A DNA stretch of 64,000 bases from Lantana camara (GCA_037501455.1 CM074856.1:14281001-14345000); one strand, 5' to 3'; counted from the stretch's first letter, positions 12,401 through 22,907 are shown. Notes: a model not told the origin generated them from the sequence alone. Numbers and translations are program-made.

Positions 12401-13370
12401 TGTATCCGGCATCCAGCAGTTTGTTGACCTCTTGCTCGATTATTTCGTTTCGCTCATCACTCTGGGCCCTCAACCGCTGTTTGATGGGTCGGAAACTTGG
12501 GTCCACATTCAAATGGTGTTCGATAATTTTTGGGTCGACGCCGACCAAGTCTGAGGACTTCCAAGCAAACACGTCTGCATTATTTCGTAGGAACTGGCTG
12601 AGCATACACTGCTGCTTACCCTTGAGATTCGCTCCAATGTGTGTGGTTTTCTCTGGGTCATCCGGAATCAGTGTGACTGGGACGAGGGCTCCTGCTACCT
12701 CTATCTTACCATCATCAAGCTTACGCTTCTTCCTTGCTATGGTGGAGGTCATCTGCTTGGAACACATCTCGGCGGTGGGATCGTCTGGGTCGGCAAGTTC
12801 CGCATCTAGGAAATCGCCTACGTCTATTAAAGGAACGATAGCTTTGTTCGGAAGTTGTACCTTTTCCATGGAGATGGAGTAGCATTCCCATGATTCCGGT
12901 ATGTTGCAATGGAGCTCCCCTATCCCATGCGGGGTCGGCAGCTTGATGGTTTGGTGGTAAGTGGAGATCACCGCTCGGAAGCTGATCAGAGCGGGGCGTC
13001 CCACGATGATGTTGTAAGCAGAGGGGCCTTCCACCACCAAGTATTCCAATAATTGTGTGGCCCGTTACGGCAGCTTTCCCATGGAGGTAACAAGCTTGAC
13101 TCTCCCTTTAGAATAGACCTCCGAGCCCCCAAAACCTGTCAATGGTGTTTTAATAGGCTCATATTCAAGGGAATTATGGATGTTCATCTTTTGCAAGGTG
13201 GAATAGAAGATAATGTTAGCGGAGCTCCCACTGTCGACTAGGGTCTTATGAACAGCGCAATTTGCTACGTCTAAAGTAACGACCAGCGGACAACTAGGCA
13301 TACCACCATCTCGTGGCATTACTGGTACGAAGTCCCTATCACTAAACGAGATTTCTTGCTCGCGCCATTC
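9489..13370 (-). pseudogene. Pol polyprotein of element 1, interrupted by stop codons
   Basis: The protease region (about 13319-12980) has active site DSGSS and, after a TAA at 13065-13067, 'IIVGRPAL'. The reverse transcriptase (about 12560-11860) includes 'VVLVAKTGGKWRMCNDFTDLN', 'MPFGLKNAGATYQRL' and the catalytic YVDD. Stops follow at 11865-11867 and 11775-11777 (both TGA) inside the RT to RNase H connection. The first RNase H lies about 11650-11300 and the second, archaeal-like RNase H (starting 'MSVDGSS') about 11200-10790. Integrase follows with an HHCC zinc finger and the catalytic acidic residues in 'DIVGP', 'DNGTQF' and 'GQVEVINR'; a TAG at 10059-10061 splits it between the second and third. 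The C-terminal domain ends at 9489. All segments share one frame, so only nonsense changes separate them. No functional Pol can be made without readthrough. Confidence 0.9.
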
Positions 13371-15494
13371 TTACCCTTGCTCCACTTGCATGATCTCTCT
13401 GGGCCCATAAAGCTCCCGACCCGCCTGGCGCCTTGACCGCTTGCGGGCCGTCTTGGAGTCTCCTCCTGCGGGGCCACCCGCAATCATGAAGATTTCGTTT
13501 GTGGGCATGTTGTGGGGGTTAGCCTCTCCAGGCTTCTCCAATGGTGGCTTTCGTCCCCTCCTGGACGGGGGCGACTCCCTTGGGTCGAGAATTTGGCGGG
13601 CCTGCTCGTCCAATTTTCTGACAAACTCCATGAGGTGGCCCCCTTGAATTAATCGCTCTACCTCCTCCCTTAAAGCGATGCATTCTGAAGTCCAATGACC
13701 GGGCTGCATGTGGTAAGCGCAGCGCTTCCCAGACTCCTTAGCCTTCTTGGTTTCTTTCAGCTGCTTTGGCTTTTTAAGGAGTCCTCGATCCATGACTTTG
13801 TAAATTTCCTCTATGGGGCAAACCAAAGGCGTGTAACCTTTCCTGACCCCGCTCGATGAGGGCACTTCCCGCTTGAGCCTCTGTTCCATTCTGCTGGAGA
13901 TCCTTGGAGGCTCCGACCGAGGTGGGTCGGATCTGGGGAATCTATCGGGAGCTGGGTCGTTTGCCCGTCGATCACTTTTGCGCCCCAAAGCGCGCGTTGT
14001 GGACTTGACCTCCTCCAACCGCATAAAACGGCGTGCGATGGTCATTATTTTCTCCATATTCTGGGGAGACTGGAGGATGATTTCATCGGCGCACTCCGTG
14101 TGGCGGATCGCCTTGTGTAGGGTCTGGGTCAGGATGTCAATGTCCAAGTGCTTGACCTTGACGAATGCCTCGTTGAATCGTGAAAAGAAACTCCTCAAGG
14201 TCTCGCCTTCTTCCTGCGTGATACTATACAGATAGGTGGACGGGAGCTTGACCCCCGTCATGGAGGAGAAGTGAGCTTTGAACTTTCTAGCCAAATGATC
14301 ATAATCTCGGATGCTATGGGGAGCTAGCCGCTCAAACCAGTCTTGGGCTGGACCCTCGAGAGTGGTTTCGAAAATCTTGGCCCAAATGAGTTTGGAGTGG
14401 CCATAGAGGCCGACTTGTGCTTCGAATTTGGAGCAGTGCTTCACGGGGTCGGTGCTCCCGTGGTAAATTGGCAGACTGGTGGGGACTCTGTCCACCACCT
14501 TGGCGTCGATGATTTCGTCGCAAAAGGGGGACCTTGCCTCCCTTTCGCTGCGGTACATCCTCCCCTGACGTGGGGGGAGGTAACCGTGGTGGTGGGCAGG
14601 TGCCCTTTCCTCGAAGACCTGCCCTTGGGGGAAGTGTGATGACACTTCTTCTTGTGGATCAAGATACTCCGACCCTGGTGCCGGGTCATAAGGTTGCTGC
14701 TGTCGCTGTTGTTGCTGCTGCTGTCTCCGGGGGAGATTATTTCGGAGATCGCCCTGGCCCACCCAATGTCCCCGGTTGGCCTGATGGTAGGCGTCGGGAT
14801 GGACCCTGGCCCCCAGGCGATCGAAAACAGGCACATTTCTAGGGACAGGAGCGTCTCTATTCATTTCGCTTTCCGTCCCTGCAATGTGGCGCGCGCCCCT
14901 ATCCGTTTCCCTCATATTGCGTAAGAGCTGCGAGGGGCGTTCCTCAGCCTGATCATTCCTTCTTCTAGCTGGCTCCCGTCGGCGGGGTGGGTTTTCATTG
15001 TCATCGAAACCCTCCTCCAGGTGCACACCCAGATGGACTGGATGCTGGGCTCCCAAGGCCGGAGCAATGTATATGGTCTGAGGTTGCGCGTAGGGGTTTT
15101 GACCGTAGGGGAGCTGCGGATACCCCCAGATACTTGGCTGAGGGGCATGCTGATGGACAGCATACGTCCCTGGTGCAGAAGGCCCTTGAACCATGGGGTG
15201 TGCAACATTCTGAGGGGTCAGAGCCAAAGGGCTTCCTCTTGGGGGAGCCGGCATGACCGGCTCCCTGTTTTCTCTTGCAGCGGCCAACGCCTCTGCCCGA
15301 CAACTCTCCGCGTAAGCCGCCAAATCCGCTTCAGAGAGTATTAAACGGCTAGGAGCACTAGGGCCGGCATCCGTAGCGACGATCCCCACTACGGGGGGTG
15401 GGAAGTTCCCCCCTGAGGTGTCGAGATCCGGAAAGATCTCTTCACCATTCTCGCCGTAGACTCGTCGTCCGTGACGTGTTTGGACCATCGTCAA
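13371..15494 (-). CDS. Gag polyprotein of element 1 (707 codons to first stop)
   Basis: Forms the virus-like particle and packages the retrotransposon RNA. The start ATG lies about 50 bases beyond the primer binding site. The first 330 residues are low-complexity, rich in Pro, Arg and Gln, with a Gln/Arg run near residue 265. A retrotransposon-gag capsid domain follows (about residues 345-480, with 'AKIFETTLEGPAQDWFERL' and 'SITQEEGETLRSFFSRFNEAF'). Near residue 600 there is a zinc knuckle of the form C-x2-H-x4-H-x4-C (CAYHMQPGHWTSEC), where the second cysteine of the usual CCHC is histidine, a variant shared with the fragment at 1-1187. The frame ends at a TAA (13371-13373), after which the same frame continues straight into protease. 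This TAA may be either a mutation or the natural gag/pol boundary. Confidence 0.85.
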   Translation of the reverse strand: MTMVQTRHGRRVYGENGEEIFPDLDTSGGNFPPPVVGIVATDAGPSAPSRLILSEADLAAYAESCRAEALAAARENREPVMPAPPRGSPLALTPQNVAHPMVQGPSAPGTYAVHQHAPQPSIWGYPQLPYGQNPYAQPQTIYIAPALGAQHPVHLGVHLEEGFDDNENPPRRREPARRRNDQAEERPSQLLRNMRETDRGARHIAGTESEMNRDAPVPRNVPVFDRLGARVHPDAYHQANRGHWVGQGDLRNNLPRRQQQQQQRQQQPYDPAPGSEYLDPQEEVSSHFPQGQVFEERAPAHHHGYLPPRQGRMYRSEREARSPFCDEIIDAKVVDRVPTSLPIYHGSTDPVKHCSKFEAQVGLYGHSKLIWAKIFETTLEGPAQDWFERLAPHSIRDYDHLARKFKAHFSSMTGVKLPSTYLYSITQEEGETLRSFFSRFNEAFVKVKHLDIDILTQTLHKAIRHTECADEIILQSPQNMEKIMTIARRFMRLEEVKSTTRALGRKSDRRANDPAPDRFPRSDPPRSEPPRISSRMEQRLKREVPSSSGVRKGYTPLVCPIEEIYKVMDRGLLKKPKQLKETKKAKESGKRCAYHMQPGHWTSECIALREEVERLIQGGHLMEFVRKLDEQARQILDPRESPPSRRGRKPPLEKPGEANPHNMPTNEIFMIAGGPAGGDSKTARKRSRRQAGRELYGPREIMQVEQG

Positions 15495-15544
15495 TGGAGA
15501 GCTGGATTAAACTGATAAGGAATAAAGACTTTTTTGTTCAGAGT

Positions 15545-15562
15545 TTCCCACAGACGGCGCCA
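15545..15562 (-). promoter_or_regulatory. Primer binding site of element 1
   Basis: On the minus strand, three bases after the LTR, the sequence reads TGGCGCCGTCTGTGGGAA. The first nine bases match the tRNA-Asp type primer site used by many Tat and Athila elements; the remainder differs, so the primer tRNA is uncertain. Confidence 0.75.
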
Positions 15563-15565
15563 AGA

Positions 15566-16278
15566 TGATCGTGTCAAAATCTGGGCTCTGTACGGGGCTG
15601 CAGACTAAGACGCCAAATCACCCAAGATATTTGTAATGTGTGGAGAACTCCGACGCTTCCTCCAACTGAAAAGGTAGAACAAACGTGAGCTCAAAGGCCA
15701 AGACGGGGAAGAGTGGGGGTTGAACCCGTTTTGGCACTCCGACGCTCAAGTCAGCTCAAGCTCTCGGTCGAAAAATGCTAGAGCTAAGAGTTTTGGGCGT
15801 GAAAAAGAGCTTACCTTTGGTCGTCGCAGGGCGAGGCTTTTATAGGGTGAAGATGGACTTCGCGGGAGCAAGTACACCTCCCAGAAAGTGTGGATCTGGT
15901 TGGGAGGAGAGAGTCCTGGCCTCTGGCCGGAACAGTGCTTTTCCAGCCAAAGCACTGTTCGCCTGCTCCTGCCAGGATCCCTGACACTGTACTGAGCGCG
16001 GCTGCAATTAATGCGGCCAGCCGTAGGTGGTACTCGCATTGAATGCGGTTGTCCGGTAGTGATCAGGTCGGGATTCCGCTGGGTCGCGCCTTTCTCTGGA
16101 GTGAAAGGAGACCCTAGGTCGCGGGAGACTGCCGCCAAACCAGGACTTGTGGTCTTCGGCCAAGTAGTGGGTCGATGATCGCCTAAGCGGCTCGGTCGCG
16201 GAAAGCTTACGAGGCATAGGCTGCTATCTGGCAATGACATCTGGCGCTCAATCAGACTCCCCGATTTTCCCCTTATCA
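15566..16278 (-). repeat. Element 1 LTR, 5' copy in element orientation
   Basis: Same length as the partner LTR (713 bp). The minus-strand TATA box TATAAAAG at 15837-15844 should start the genomic transcript about 30 bp further on, towards lower coordinates. Confidence 0.95.
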
Positions 16279-16283
16279 ATATT

Positions 16284-16897
16284 TACATGAAAATTTTAAC
16301 ATATATGTTACAAATCAAAAGCTTGTAATTTTAAATTATAATTCATTGTTATTTAATAATTATTAACAATTAACTTATATCTACATAAAAATAATTTAAC
16401 TTCTAATTTTGAATTAATAAATTTTGTCATTAATATAAGTAAATAAAAAAATTGTCATACTTAATTATATTTCTGTTTGATCGTTGATCATAATTAATTA
16501 ATTATTACTTTTTACCTTAAAATATTAATAATAAAATAGATATTTAATTTATATTAATAAATTATAGCTGAAAGAGGATTATAGTCATTATAACAATTAC
16601 ATTTTGTCCAAAGATAACAGTTGAAAAACTTTATTAAAAATATTATACTAAGAATCTAACTAATTTATATTTAAAAATATACATATTAGTTTATATATAT
16701 ATATATATATATAGTTAAAATCATGATCAACTAACTGTCAAAATTGTTATTCCGTCCAAAAATTAATGAAAAAATCTTTAAATTGTAATAAATTAAAATG
16801 AGTCGGACTAATATTATAAATTTTAAAAGACACAAGATTAAAATTGAGAATATCCATATACCATGAGAACAAAAATGCATTTGTTTCGAAAGATCTA
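16284..16897. other. AT-rich spacer between the two complete retrotransposons
   Basis: No gene. It holds a (TA)n run at about 16694-16714 and, at about 16575-16660, a short piece related to repeat Z (reverse complement of about 4430-4490). Confidence 0.6.
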
Positions 16898-16902
16898 ATT
16901 GC

Positions 16903-18564
16903 TGACAGGTGTCGAATCCGTCAAAAATAAATGTAAAACCTATTCAACGACTAAACACAGAGTATATTGCAAACAGGGTCGATCCACAGGGACTGGTTGA
17001 TTTATTTCTAACAATTTCAAGAAATTCACGAAAATGAATAATTAAAAGGGGGGTTTTTAGAATTATTCTAACTAAAGTATGCGATTAAAATAAATAACAA
17101 GAATTAAATAGCTAACTAAAACTAAACAAGTAAGATCACGTAGGGTTAAATCAATCAAAGGGAAAATTACCTAGCCAGGGATATTCGATTCGAATTGTTA
17201 TATTGATCATTGACTCAAAGATGAATTCAAGTTATTCAGACAGATTGGCTATAGTTGATAGAGACACTCGACTCAACCTCGTTTTTACTTAATTTATCGG
17301 ATAACCTAGAGACACTCGACAGTTATCTTCCCTAACAAATTCACAACCCCTAGAGACACTCGACAGGATTTAATGAATTCGCAGCATTAAGAACCATAAA
17401 AACACCAATCCTAATTAACCAAGTCGTGACACACGCAAGATTTAAATTAGATTATCAAATCCCTTAGTGAACGAGGAATTCTATCGCTAAAACCCTGTCA
17501 CTAATTTACCACAATTTATCAATCAACTTTACATACACTTCAAGCATCATGATTGACAATATGCAAATAAATCTACCTAGATGGTCGTGCACTACCACTA
17601 AATAAATCAATCACAATAAACGCGAAACACGGAGATAAGATAAATGCCTAAATAAACATGAATTAATAAAAACGTTTAGGTCTCACAATATCCAAATCGA
17701 ATCTATAATCCCTAGCTAGATAATTAAAAACTTAGCTACTAAAATCCATAAAAACAATAGAGAAATTCTTTAACATAAATAAACTAAATTATCTAAAGAA
17801 GAAAGAAATTAAAAACAAGAAAAACTCCCGAAGTCGCTTCGTGTTGCTCGCGTCTCCGCTCCCCAAAGCTGCTCCCAAGCTTTTAGGAAAATGCCTACCT
17901 ACTACCATGCGTGTATATATATCAGTTCCTAAGTTCCGAATCCTTATGAAAGCAGGAGTATAATTCTTGCTCTCCAAGAATTAATCACACAATTGGGCCA
18001 TTCTAATTAAATGTCCAACAACTTGCTCGGCCCATCGCTAGGTAATTGAACTTCTCCCATTGAATCTACGTGAGCAGCCATAAATTGAAGACCCTATCAA
18101 TTAACTAATTCAATGCTTCCAAGTCCTCATGCATGCACGTCCCAATTAGCTTATTCAATTTAATAAAATCCATGGCCCAAACAAAGTTAAATGGGCTTCT
18201 TATATGTCATGTGCACGGACCACAAATAATTCCAAGGAAGTGGCAGCCCATTAACCATTAAAACACTCCAATGTGGATTTAATTAAAACAACCCACAATG
18301 CATCTAATTAAAACAGGTCAGCCATCATCATGCAAGCATCTCAAATTAAATTCTTCTTCAATTCCTCTAAATTTCCCACTCTGCAAGTCGGCAAAATTGT
18401 GCGTGACTTTCTCCATAAAAACGATCAATTTCGTTGTACTTTCGTATTCAAGGCCCGATTCTACAATAAAACAACAAAGTATCAATTTCTTTCAAGATAT
18501 TATCAATTAAAGCATAATTCGGAGTCTAATTCCATTATTAAAATGGCAAATTAGCGAGTTATCA
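16903..18564 (-). repeat. Element 2 LTR, 3' copy in element orientation
   Basis: 1662 bp. It contains three spaced copies of TAGAGACACTCGAC (the first beginning with ATAGAG) at about 17259, 17307 and 17351, and a minus-strand TATA-like TATATATA near 17915. Confidence 0.95.
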
Positions 18565-18577
18565 AATCCCCCCACAC
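18565..18577 (-). promoter_or_regulatory. Polypurine tract of element 2
   Basis: On the minus strand GTGTGGGGGGATT directly precedes the 3' LTR. Confidence 0.85.
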
Positions 18578-19095
18578 TAGCTCATTACTCGTCCTCGAGG
18601 AATCATGAAAATCAAACGGAAACAATACCACCCATCAAACACAAACACAAAGGCAATCATCGAATTCTCGCCTAAACAAGTCTAGCTCATCAACACACTA
18701 CTCAATTGCACAAAATTCAACAAATTAGTATAAATAGCATACCCTTGTGTAATGTAGTGTGAATCGAACGAAAGAATGTACAAAGACTAAATTGATTAGT
18801 CCATGATTTTCGCCTAAGTACCAATTATCAACTTCGAATGCATCCTTCACTCCAATCTCCACTAATGTAGTTAACTCATGACTCGAGATCGATAGGTCTT
18901 TCGAGCTTGTAATATGAGGCTTGGGTTAAAGGTTAGGAAAATTTGGAATTTAGTGGCTTAACACACCAAGCTTACACATTTTACAATAAAACCCGTAGTA
19001 ATTCCCTTTTCGTCTACCGGACTCCCCTTATTTGCCTTACAACTTAATTTCCCTCATTCTTCACTCATCGAACTTTTGGTACTCAAAGCACACTC

Positions 19096-19126
<31 letters not shown>

Positions 19127-20178
19127 CCGTTTCGTTTCATCTTCAACAATATACAATATTTTCTCAAAGTTCAAGTACAATGGAGAATACAAAGGAGCCC
19201 AAGACATCTAAAAATACATACCCAAAATGAGCAAGCAAGGTGTGATTCAAAGTAGGGTAGGAAATTAATGTTGTGCATGTGGCTTGTAACGTGGTTAAGA
19301 AGAAAATATGCACAACATGAGGCTCAATGGGGTCAAATGGGATAACTTTATTTGTGAAAGGATTAAGAAAAGGCTTACCACCGACAACGATCGCCTAAGT
19401 CACTTCCCAAATCAATCATTAACTAAAAATTTCGCCTCGAAGGGAGCTAAGATGCATTCTAATCAACTTTTAGACTTAATTGAAAAGCATGAAATTCTCT
19501 ATCTAAGCAAAGCACATTAATTCTTTCAATGGTGCGCGAAAAATGAGTGTATAAGATTATACTAATTCATCAAATTTCACACAAATTTCATGCATTTAAC
19601 AAGCCTAACTCGTTCTAGCAAAATTCAACAATCAAACCTAAAAGAAAGCATTCAAAATGGGGGCAAAGTCACCATAATTGTCATCATCCTCAAGTTCTAA
19701 GCAATATCACAAGTTCAGCCAAAAAGCAAAAATTTTCAATTCTAGCACTAGTGGACCTAATCCCCCCACACTTAAATCATGCATTGTTCTCAAGGCATTA
19801 AAAATCAAGATCTAGAGTAAAGAGGACTTCCCTGAAGTTTGGGTTGGGGAGGTAGGGCGTCTGGGCATGTAAATTTCCCCTTTAATTTGAAATTCTTGAA
19901 GTGGCGTGGGTGTTAGGCATGGTCACGCCTAAGGGTCATGTTAGCAGAAAATTGACAGCAGTTATCAGCAGCAAATCAGCACTATCTGGACCACATTATG
20001 CGCTCCTGGAAGACAGACAAGGGCAGAAAATCAACACAAACACCACGAGAACCGAAAAAAACAAAAGAAAAAGAAACTAAGGGAAGAAAATGGCGCCTAA
20101 ACCGCCAAAACTTGGGTTGCCTCCCAATAGCGCCCTTGTTTAATGTCCTAGGCTCGACAAGACTTGTTAAAGTGCTAC
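18578..20178 (-). other. Non-coding 3' internal region of element 2
   Basis: No frame of note in either direction. It contains a 27-base poly-T at 19100-19126, the second polypurine-like motif, and two degenerate copies of the GCGTG...CACGC module near its left-hand gag end. The position corresponds to where pol lies in an autonomous Athila. Confidence 0.6.
19758..19771 (-). promoter_or_regulatory. Second, internal polypurine-tract-like motif of element 2
   Basis: GTGTGGGGGGATTA on the minus strand repeats the terminal tract 1.2 kb further inside. It could be a second plus-strand primer or a relic of an earlier 3' end. Confidence 0.45.
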
Positions 20179-22854
20179 TCAAATGGAGGTACACCCTCCA
20201 TACAAATCCCCTCGACTGTGTGGAGCTGACTCTTCTAGTCCATTGCGTCCTCTAGATTGGGGATGGTAACTAAAAGAGACACGCAACATGACTTGATACT
20301 TCCTCATCAAAGACTCCATCAACCGTTTGTAAAAATATTTACCCCGATCACTAAGGTTCCTGAACTCGAAAAAGATATGAGATCTGAGGAAGGTAGTAGT
20401 CAAATAATCAATAATATCAGCATACCAGTGCGTGACCATAGAGCGTGGCCACGTCTTACGGTCACGTGTCTTGAAAAACTGCTCATCCAGAAATTCAGCT
20501 CGTGTAGGCATTGAATGTGCAAATTTTCCTCCTCCTTTAAAGGTATAACACAGATTATCCAAAAATTTCTTGAGTCCCACAATAGGTGCCTGCAAAACGA
20601 AAGAATTCAGTTTAGCTAAGTTATCAAGTAGTTTCAAATTCGAAGCCTTTATACTTAGATACTCTAATGGAATAACCATATCATAGATATCATCATGCAA
20701 ACCAACATGTTTCGGCTTACTCTCAAAATTTTCAACTACCAAATTTTGAAGAGGTTTAAAACTTAGCTTTTCCACGTTGTTAGGCTCAAGAATTTCAATA
20801 CTTGGGTTTTCAATCACATCAACACAAAACACACTAGACAATTTATCAGGATGTTTCATAGCATCGTAAACATTAAATTTAACAATGTCACCGTCAAATT
20901 CAAGAGTTAACAATCCATTATAAACGTCTATTTTGGCTCTAGCAGTGCTTAAAAATGGGCGACCAAGCAAAATATCAGAAGGCTTAGAGGATTTATCATC
21001 CTCCATATCTAGCACGAAAAAGTCAGCAGGAAAAGCCAAATCGTTGACTTGTACGAGCACATCCTCCAACACTCCTTCCGGGTACACTATGGATCGATCG
21101 GCAAGCTGGATTATAATACATGTACCTCTCAAGGGACCAAGATTAAGTGCATTATAAACAGATCGAGGCATAATATTAATCGACGCACCCAAATCACACA
21201 TAGCTTTCTTAATACCAAGGTTACCTATTTTACACGGAATTGAAAACATACCTTGATCTCTGCATTTCGGTGGCAATTTCTTTTGTAAAACCGCGGAGAC
21301 ATTTTCTCCAACACTCACCCTTTCATTACCTTTTAGTTTCCGTTTGTTGGTGCAGAGCTCTTTAAGAAACTTCGCATAGCGTGGAATTTGTTGAATGGCA
21401 TCTAATAAAGGAATGTTGACTTCAACCTTTCGGAAAGTATCAAGAATGCCTTGTTCCTCCTTTTGTTTTCTTGCTTGGATCAGGCGCTCTGGAAACGGGG
21501 GTGGTTCCACCCATGGCTTAGGCTGGACTTTAATTTCTGGCTCTCTGTCGCGACTGGAGCTTAAGGCGTGGTCACGCTTAACGGTCAAGTCGTCGTTCTG
21601 ATCAGTTTCAGCCATGTTCTGGCGAGTTTTGGTCTTCTCCACAGCTGAAGGCAGTTCCTTACCACTTATGACCGTGATTGCACTCACGTTGTGCCTCGGA
21701 TCCTCGGTTTGAGAAGGCAACTTGCCTTGATTCTCAATCCTGCTCAAAACCGTTGCAATCTGTCCCAATTGAGTTTCCAAATTCTTGACTTGATTTTCCA
21801 AGCTACTGAGTCGGATGTCTTGGGGATCGAGGGTTTGATTGGGTTGATTCGGTTGTTGGTTGTATTGTTGGGATTGCAGAGGTAATTGGCAAACTGTCGC
21901 TACTTGTGGGATTCCTGCACTCATGTTAGATGCTAAAACAGCTATCATATTCTTGAGTTCCTCAAATTGGGAAGAATTTACCTCTTTTACCTGTCTCGTC
22001 ATGTCAGACTTAGCATAGTATTTTTGCGAGGCTCTAGAGATTCTGCTAATTAATTCCGTCAATTCCACAGGTGTTTTGATCATAATGGAACCTCCACTCG
22101 AAGCATCCAACTGCCTTTTGTCAGCAGGCATCAGACCCCTATAAAAGTTATGAATAACTGAATTTTCCGGTAGGTTGTGATGCGGGCACATTGCAAGCAA
22201 ATTCTGGTATCGTTCCCAATACTCATGCAGGCCTTCATGTTCCTTCTGCTTAATGGTGATTATCTCCTGAAGGAGATCCAGATATCGATCAGCAGGGAAA
22301 AATCTATCCAAGAATTTATCGTGCATCTGCTGCCAAGTAGTAATGGTTGCTGATGGTAGAGAGTACAACCATTTTTCTGCTGCATCTTGCAAAGAGAACG
22401 GAAAAGCACGGAGCTTGATTTGGTCCTCAGTAACACCGTGAGGCTTGGTAGAGCAGCAAACCGTGTGGAACTTACTTAGATGTTGGTGTGGGTTTTCGTT
22501 TTCCAGACCGCGAAAGATGGGAAGTAGGTGAATTGTGCCCGTCTTCAGCTCGAAACCAGCACCCACCTCTGGAAAAGTGATACAGAGGGGCTGCTGTGTG
22601 GCGGCGGGGCGCGCCAGATCTTCCATGGTTCTGCATTGGTCCGCCATGGTTAAGGCGTGGTCACGCTCAACGGTCAAGTCAGGCTTTCCTTCGCTCGAAC
22701 TGTCCGATTCAGTCCCCGATTCAATCTCCTTGACCAAACCTGATGTCTCAGCTTGTTTCTTGCGTGATTGAGTTTGTTGCCTTAATTTCCGAGCAGTTTT
22801 CTCGATTTCTGGATCGTAGATTGTTTCGTCCTTCCCGCGAATACTCCTGTTCAT
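20179..22854 (-). CDS. Athila-type Gag-protease protein (891 aa) of element 2
   Basis: Intact frame starting 30 bases after the primer site. Residues about 115-260 form a retrotransposon-gag capsid domain ('LRAFPFSLQDAAEKWLYSL', 'KFLDRFFPADRYLDLLQEI', 'YRGLMPADKRQLDAS'). A Gln/Asn-rich linker and a short coiled coil ('LSSLENQVKNLETQLGQIA') follow near residue 350. No zinc knuckle was seen. The aspartic protease domain (about residues 560-680) has the Athila-type active site D-L-G-A-S in 'CDLGASINIMP', plus 'DILLGRPFLSTARAKID'. The last 170 residues, after the point where pol would begin, match nothing I know and may be non-conserved readthrough. The peptide motif '(K/E)RDHAL' recurs near residues 65 and 428 because a 29-bp DNA module is duplicated. 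The frame is unbroken, consistent with a recent insertion. Confidence 0.85.
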   Translation of the reverse strand: MNRSIRGKDETIYDPEIEKTARKLRQQTQSRKKQAETSGLVKEIESGTESDSSSEGKPDLTVERDHALTMADQCRTMEDLARPAATQQPLCITFPEVGAGFELKTGTIHLLPIFRGLENENPHQHLSKFHTVCCSTKPHGVTEDQIKLRAFPFSLQDAAEKWLYSLPSATITTWQQMHDKFLDRFFPADRYLDLLQEIITIKQKEHEGLHEYWERYQNLLAMCPHHNLPENSVIHNFYRGLMPADKRQLDASSGGSIMIKTPVELTELISRISRASQKYYAKSDMTRQVKEVNSSQFEELKNMIAVLASNMSAGIPQVATVCQLPLQSQQYNQQPNQPNQTLDPQDIRLSSLENQVKNLETQLGQIATVLSRIENQGKLPSQTEDPRHNVSAITVISGKELPSAVEKTKTRQNMAETDQNDDLTVKRDHALSSSRDREPEIKVQPKPWVEPPPFPERLIQARKQKEEQGILDTFRKVEVNIPLLDAIQQIPRYAKFLKELCTNKRKLKGNERVSVGENVSAVLQKKLPPKCRDQGMFSIPCKIGNLGIKKAMCDLGASINIMPRSVYNALNLGPLRGTCIIIQLADRSIVYPEGVLEDVLVQVNDLAFPADFFVLDMEDDKSSKPSDILLGRPFLSTARAKIDVYNGLLTLEFDGDIVKFNVYDAMKHPDKLSSVFCVDVIENPSIEILEPNNVEKLSFKPLQNLVVENFESKPKHVGLHDDIYDMVIPLEYLSIKASNLKLLDNLAKLNSFVLQAPIVGLKKFLDNLCYTFKGGGKFAHSMPTRAEFLDEQFFKTRDRKTWPRSMVTHWYADIIDYLTTTFLRSHIFFEFRNLSDRGKYFYKRLMESLMRKYQVMLRVSFSYHPQSRGRNGLEESAPHSRGDLYGGCTSI

Positions 22855-22883
22855 GAAAAGAAATAAAATCGATTAGAAACACA

Positions 22884-22902
22884 GTCCCCGGCAACGGCGC
22901 CA
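22884..22902 (-). promoter_or_regulatory. Primer binding site of element 2 (tRNA-Asp type)
   Basis: Minus strand TGGCGCCGTTGCCGGGGAC, five bases after the LTR. This is the standard tRNA-Asp complementary primer site of plant Athila and Tat elements. Confidence 0.9.
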
Positions 22903-22907
22903 AAATT

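Larger units (their letters stand above)
4540..16278 (-). mobile_element. Complete Tat-lineage Ty3/gypsy LTR retrotransposon (element 1)
   Basis: 11,739 bp, flanked by the 5-bp target duplication ATATT (4535-4539 and 16279-16283). The two 713-bp LTRs start TGATCGTG and end CTTATCA. In element orientation (minus) the order is LTR, primer binding site, gag, protease, reverse transcriptase, RNase H, a second RNase H-like domain, integrase, an oppositely oriented spliced gene, polypurine tract, LTR. The doubled RNase H and the additional antisense frame are known traits of the Tat branch of plant gypsy elements. The gag-pol frame runs from 15494 to 9489 with five in-frame stops and no frameshift. 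The LTRs differ at very few sites (two were noticed), so the insertion is recent. Confidence 0.95.

Noticed and set aside
11650..15344. Numerous plus-strand frames opposite to gag-pol of element 1
   Set aside because: None has its own start context, introns or domain; unlike 5863-8986 they lie within conserved gag-pol coding DNA.
17258..17364. CRISPR-like spaced repeats
   Set aside because: Only three 14-bp motifs inside a plant LTR with no cas genes; this is eukaryotic nuclear DNA.
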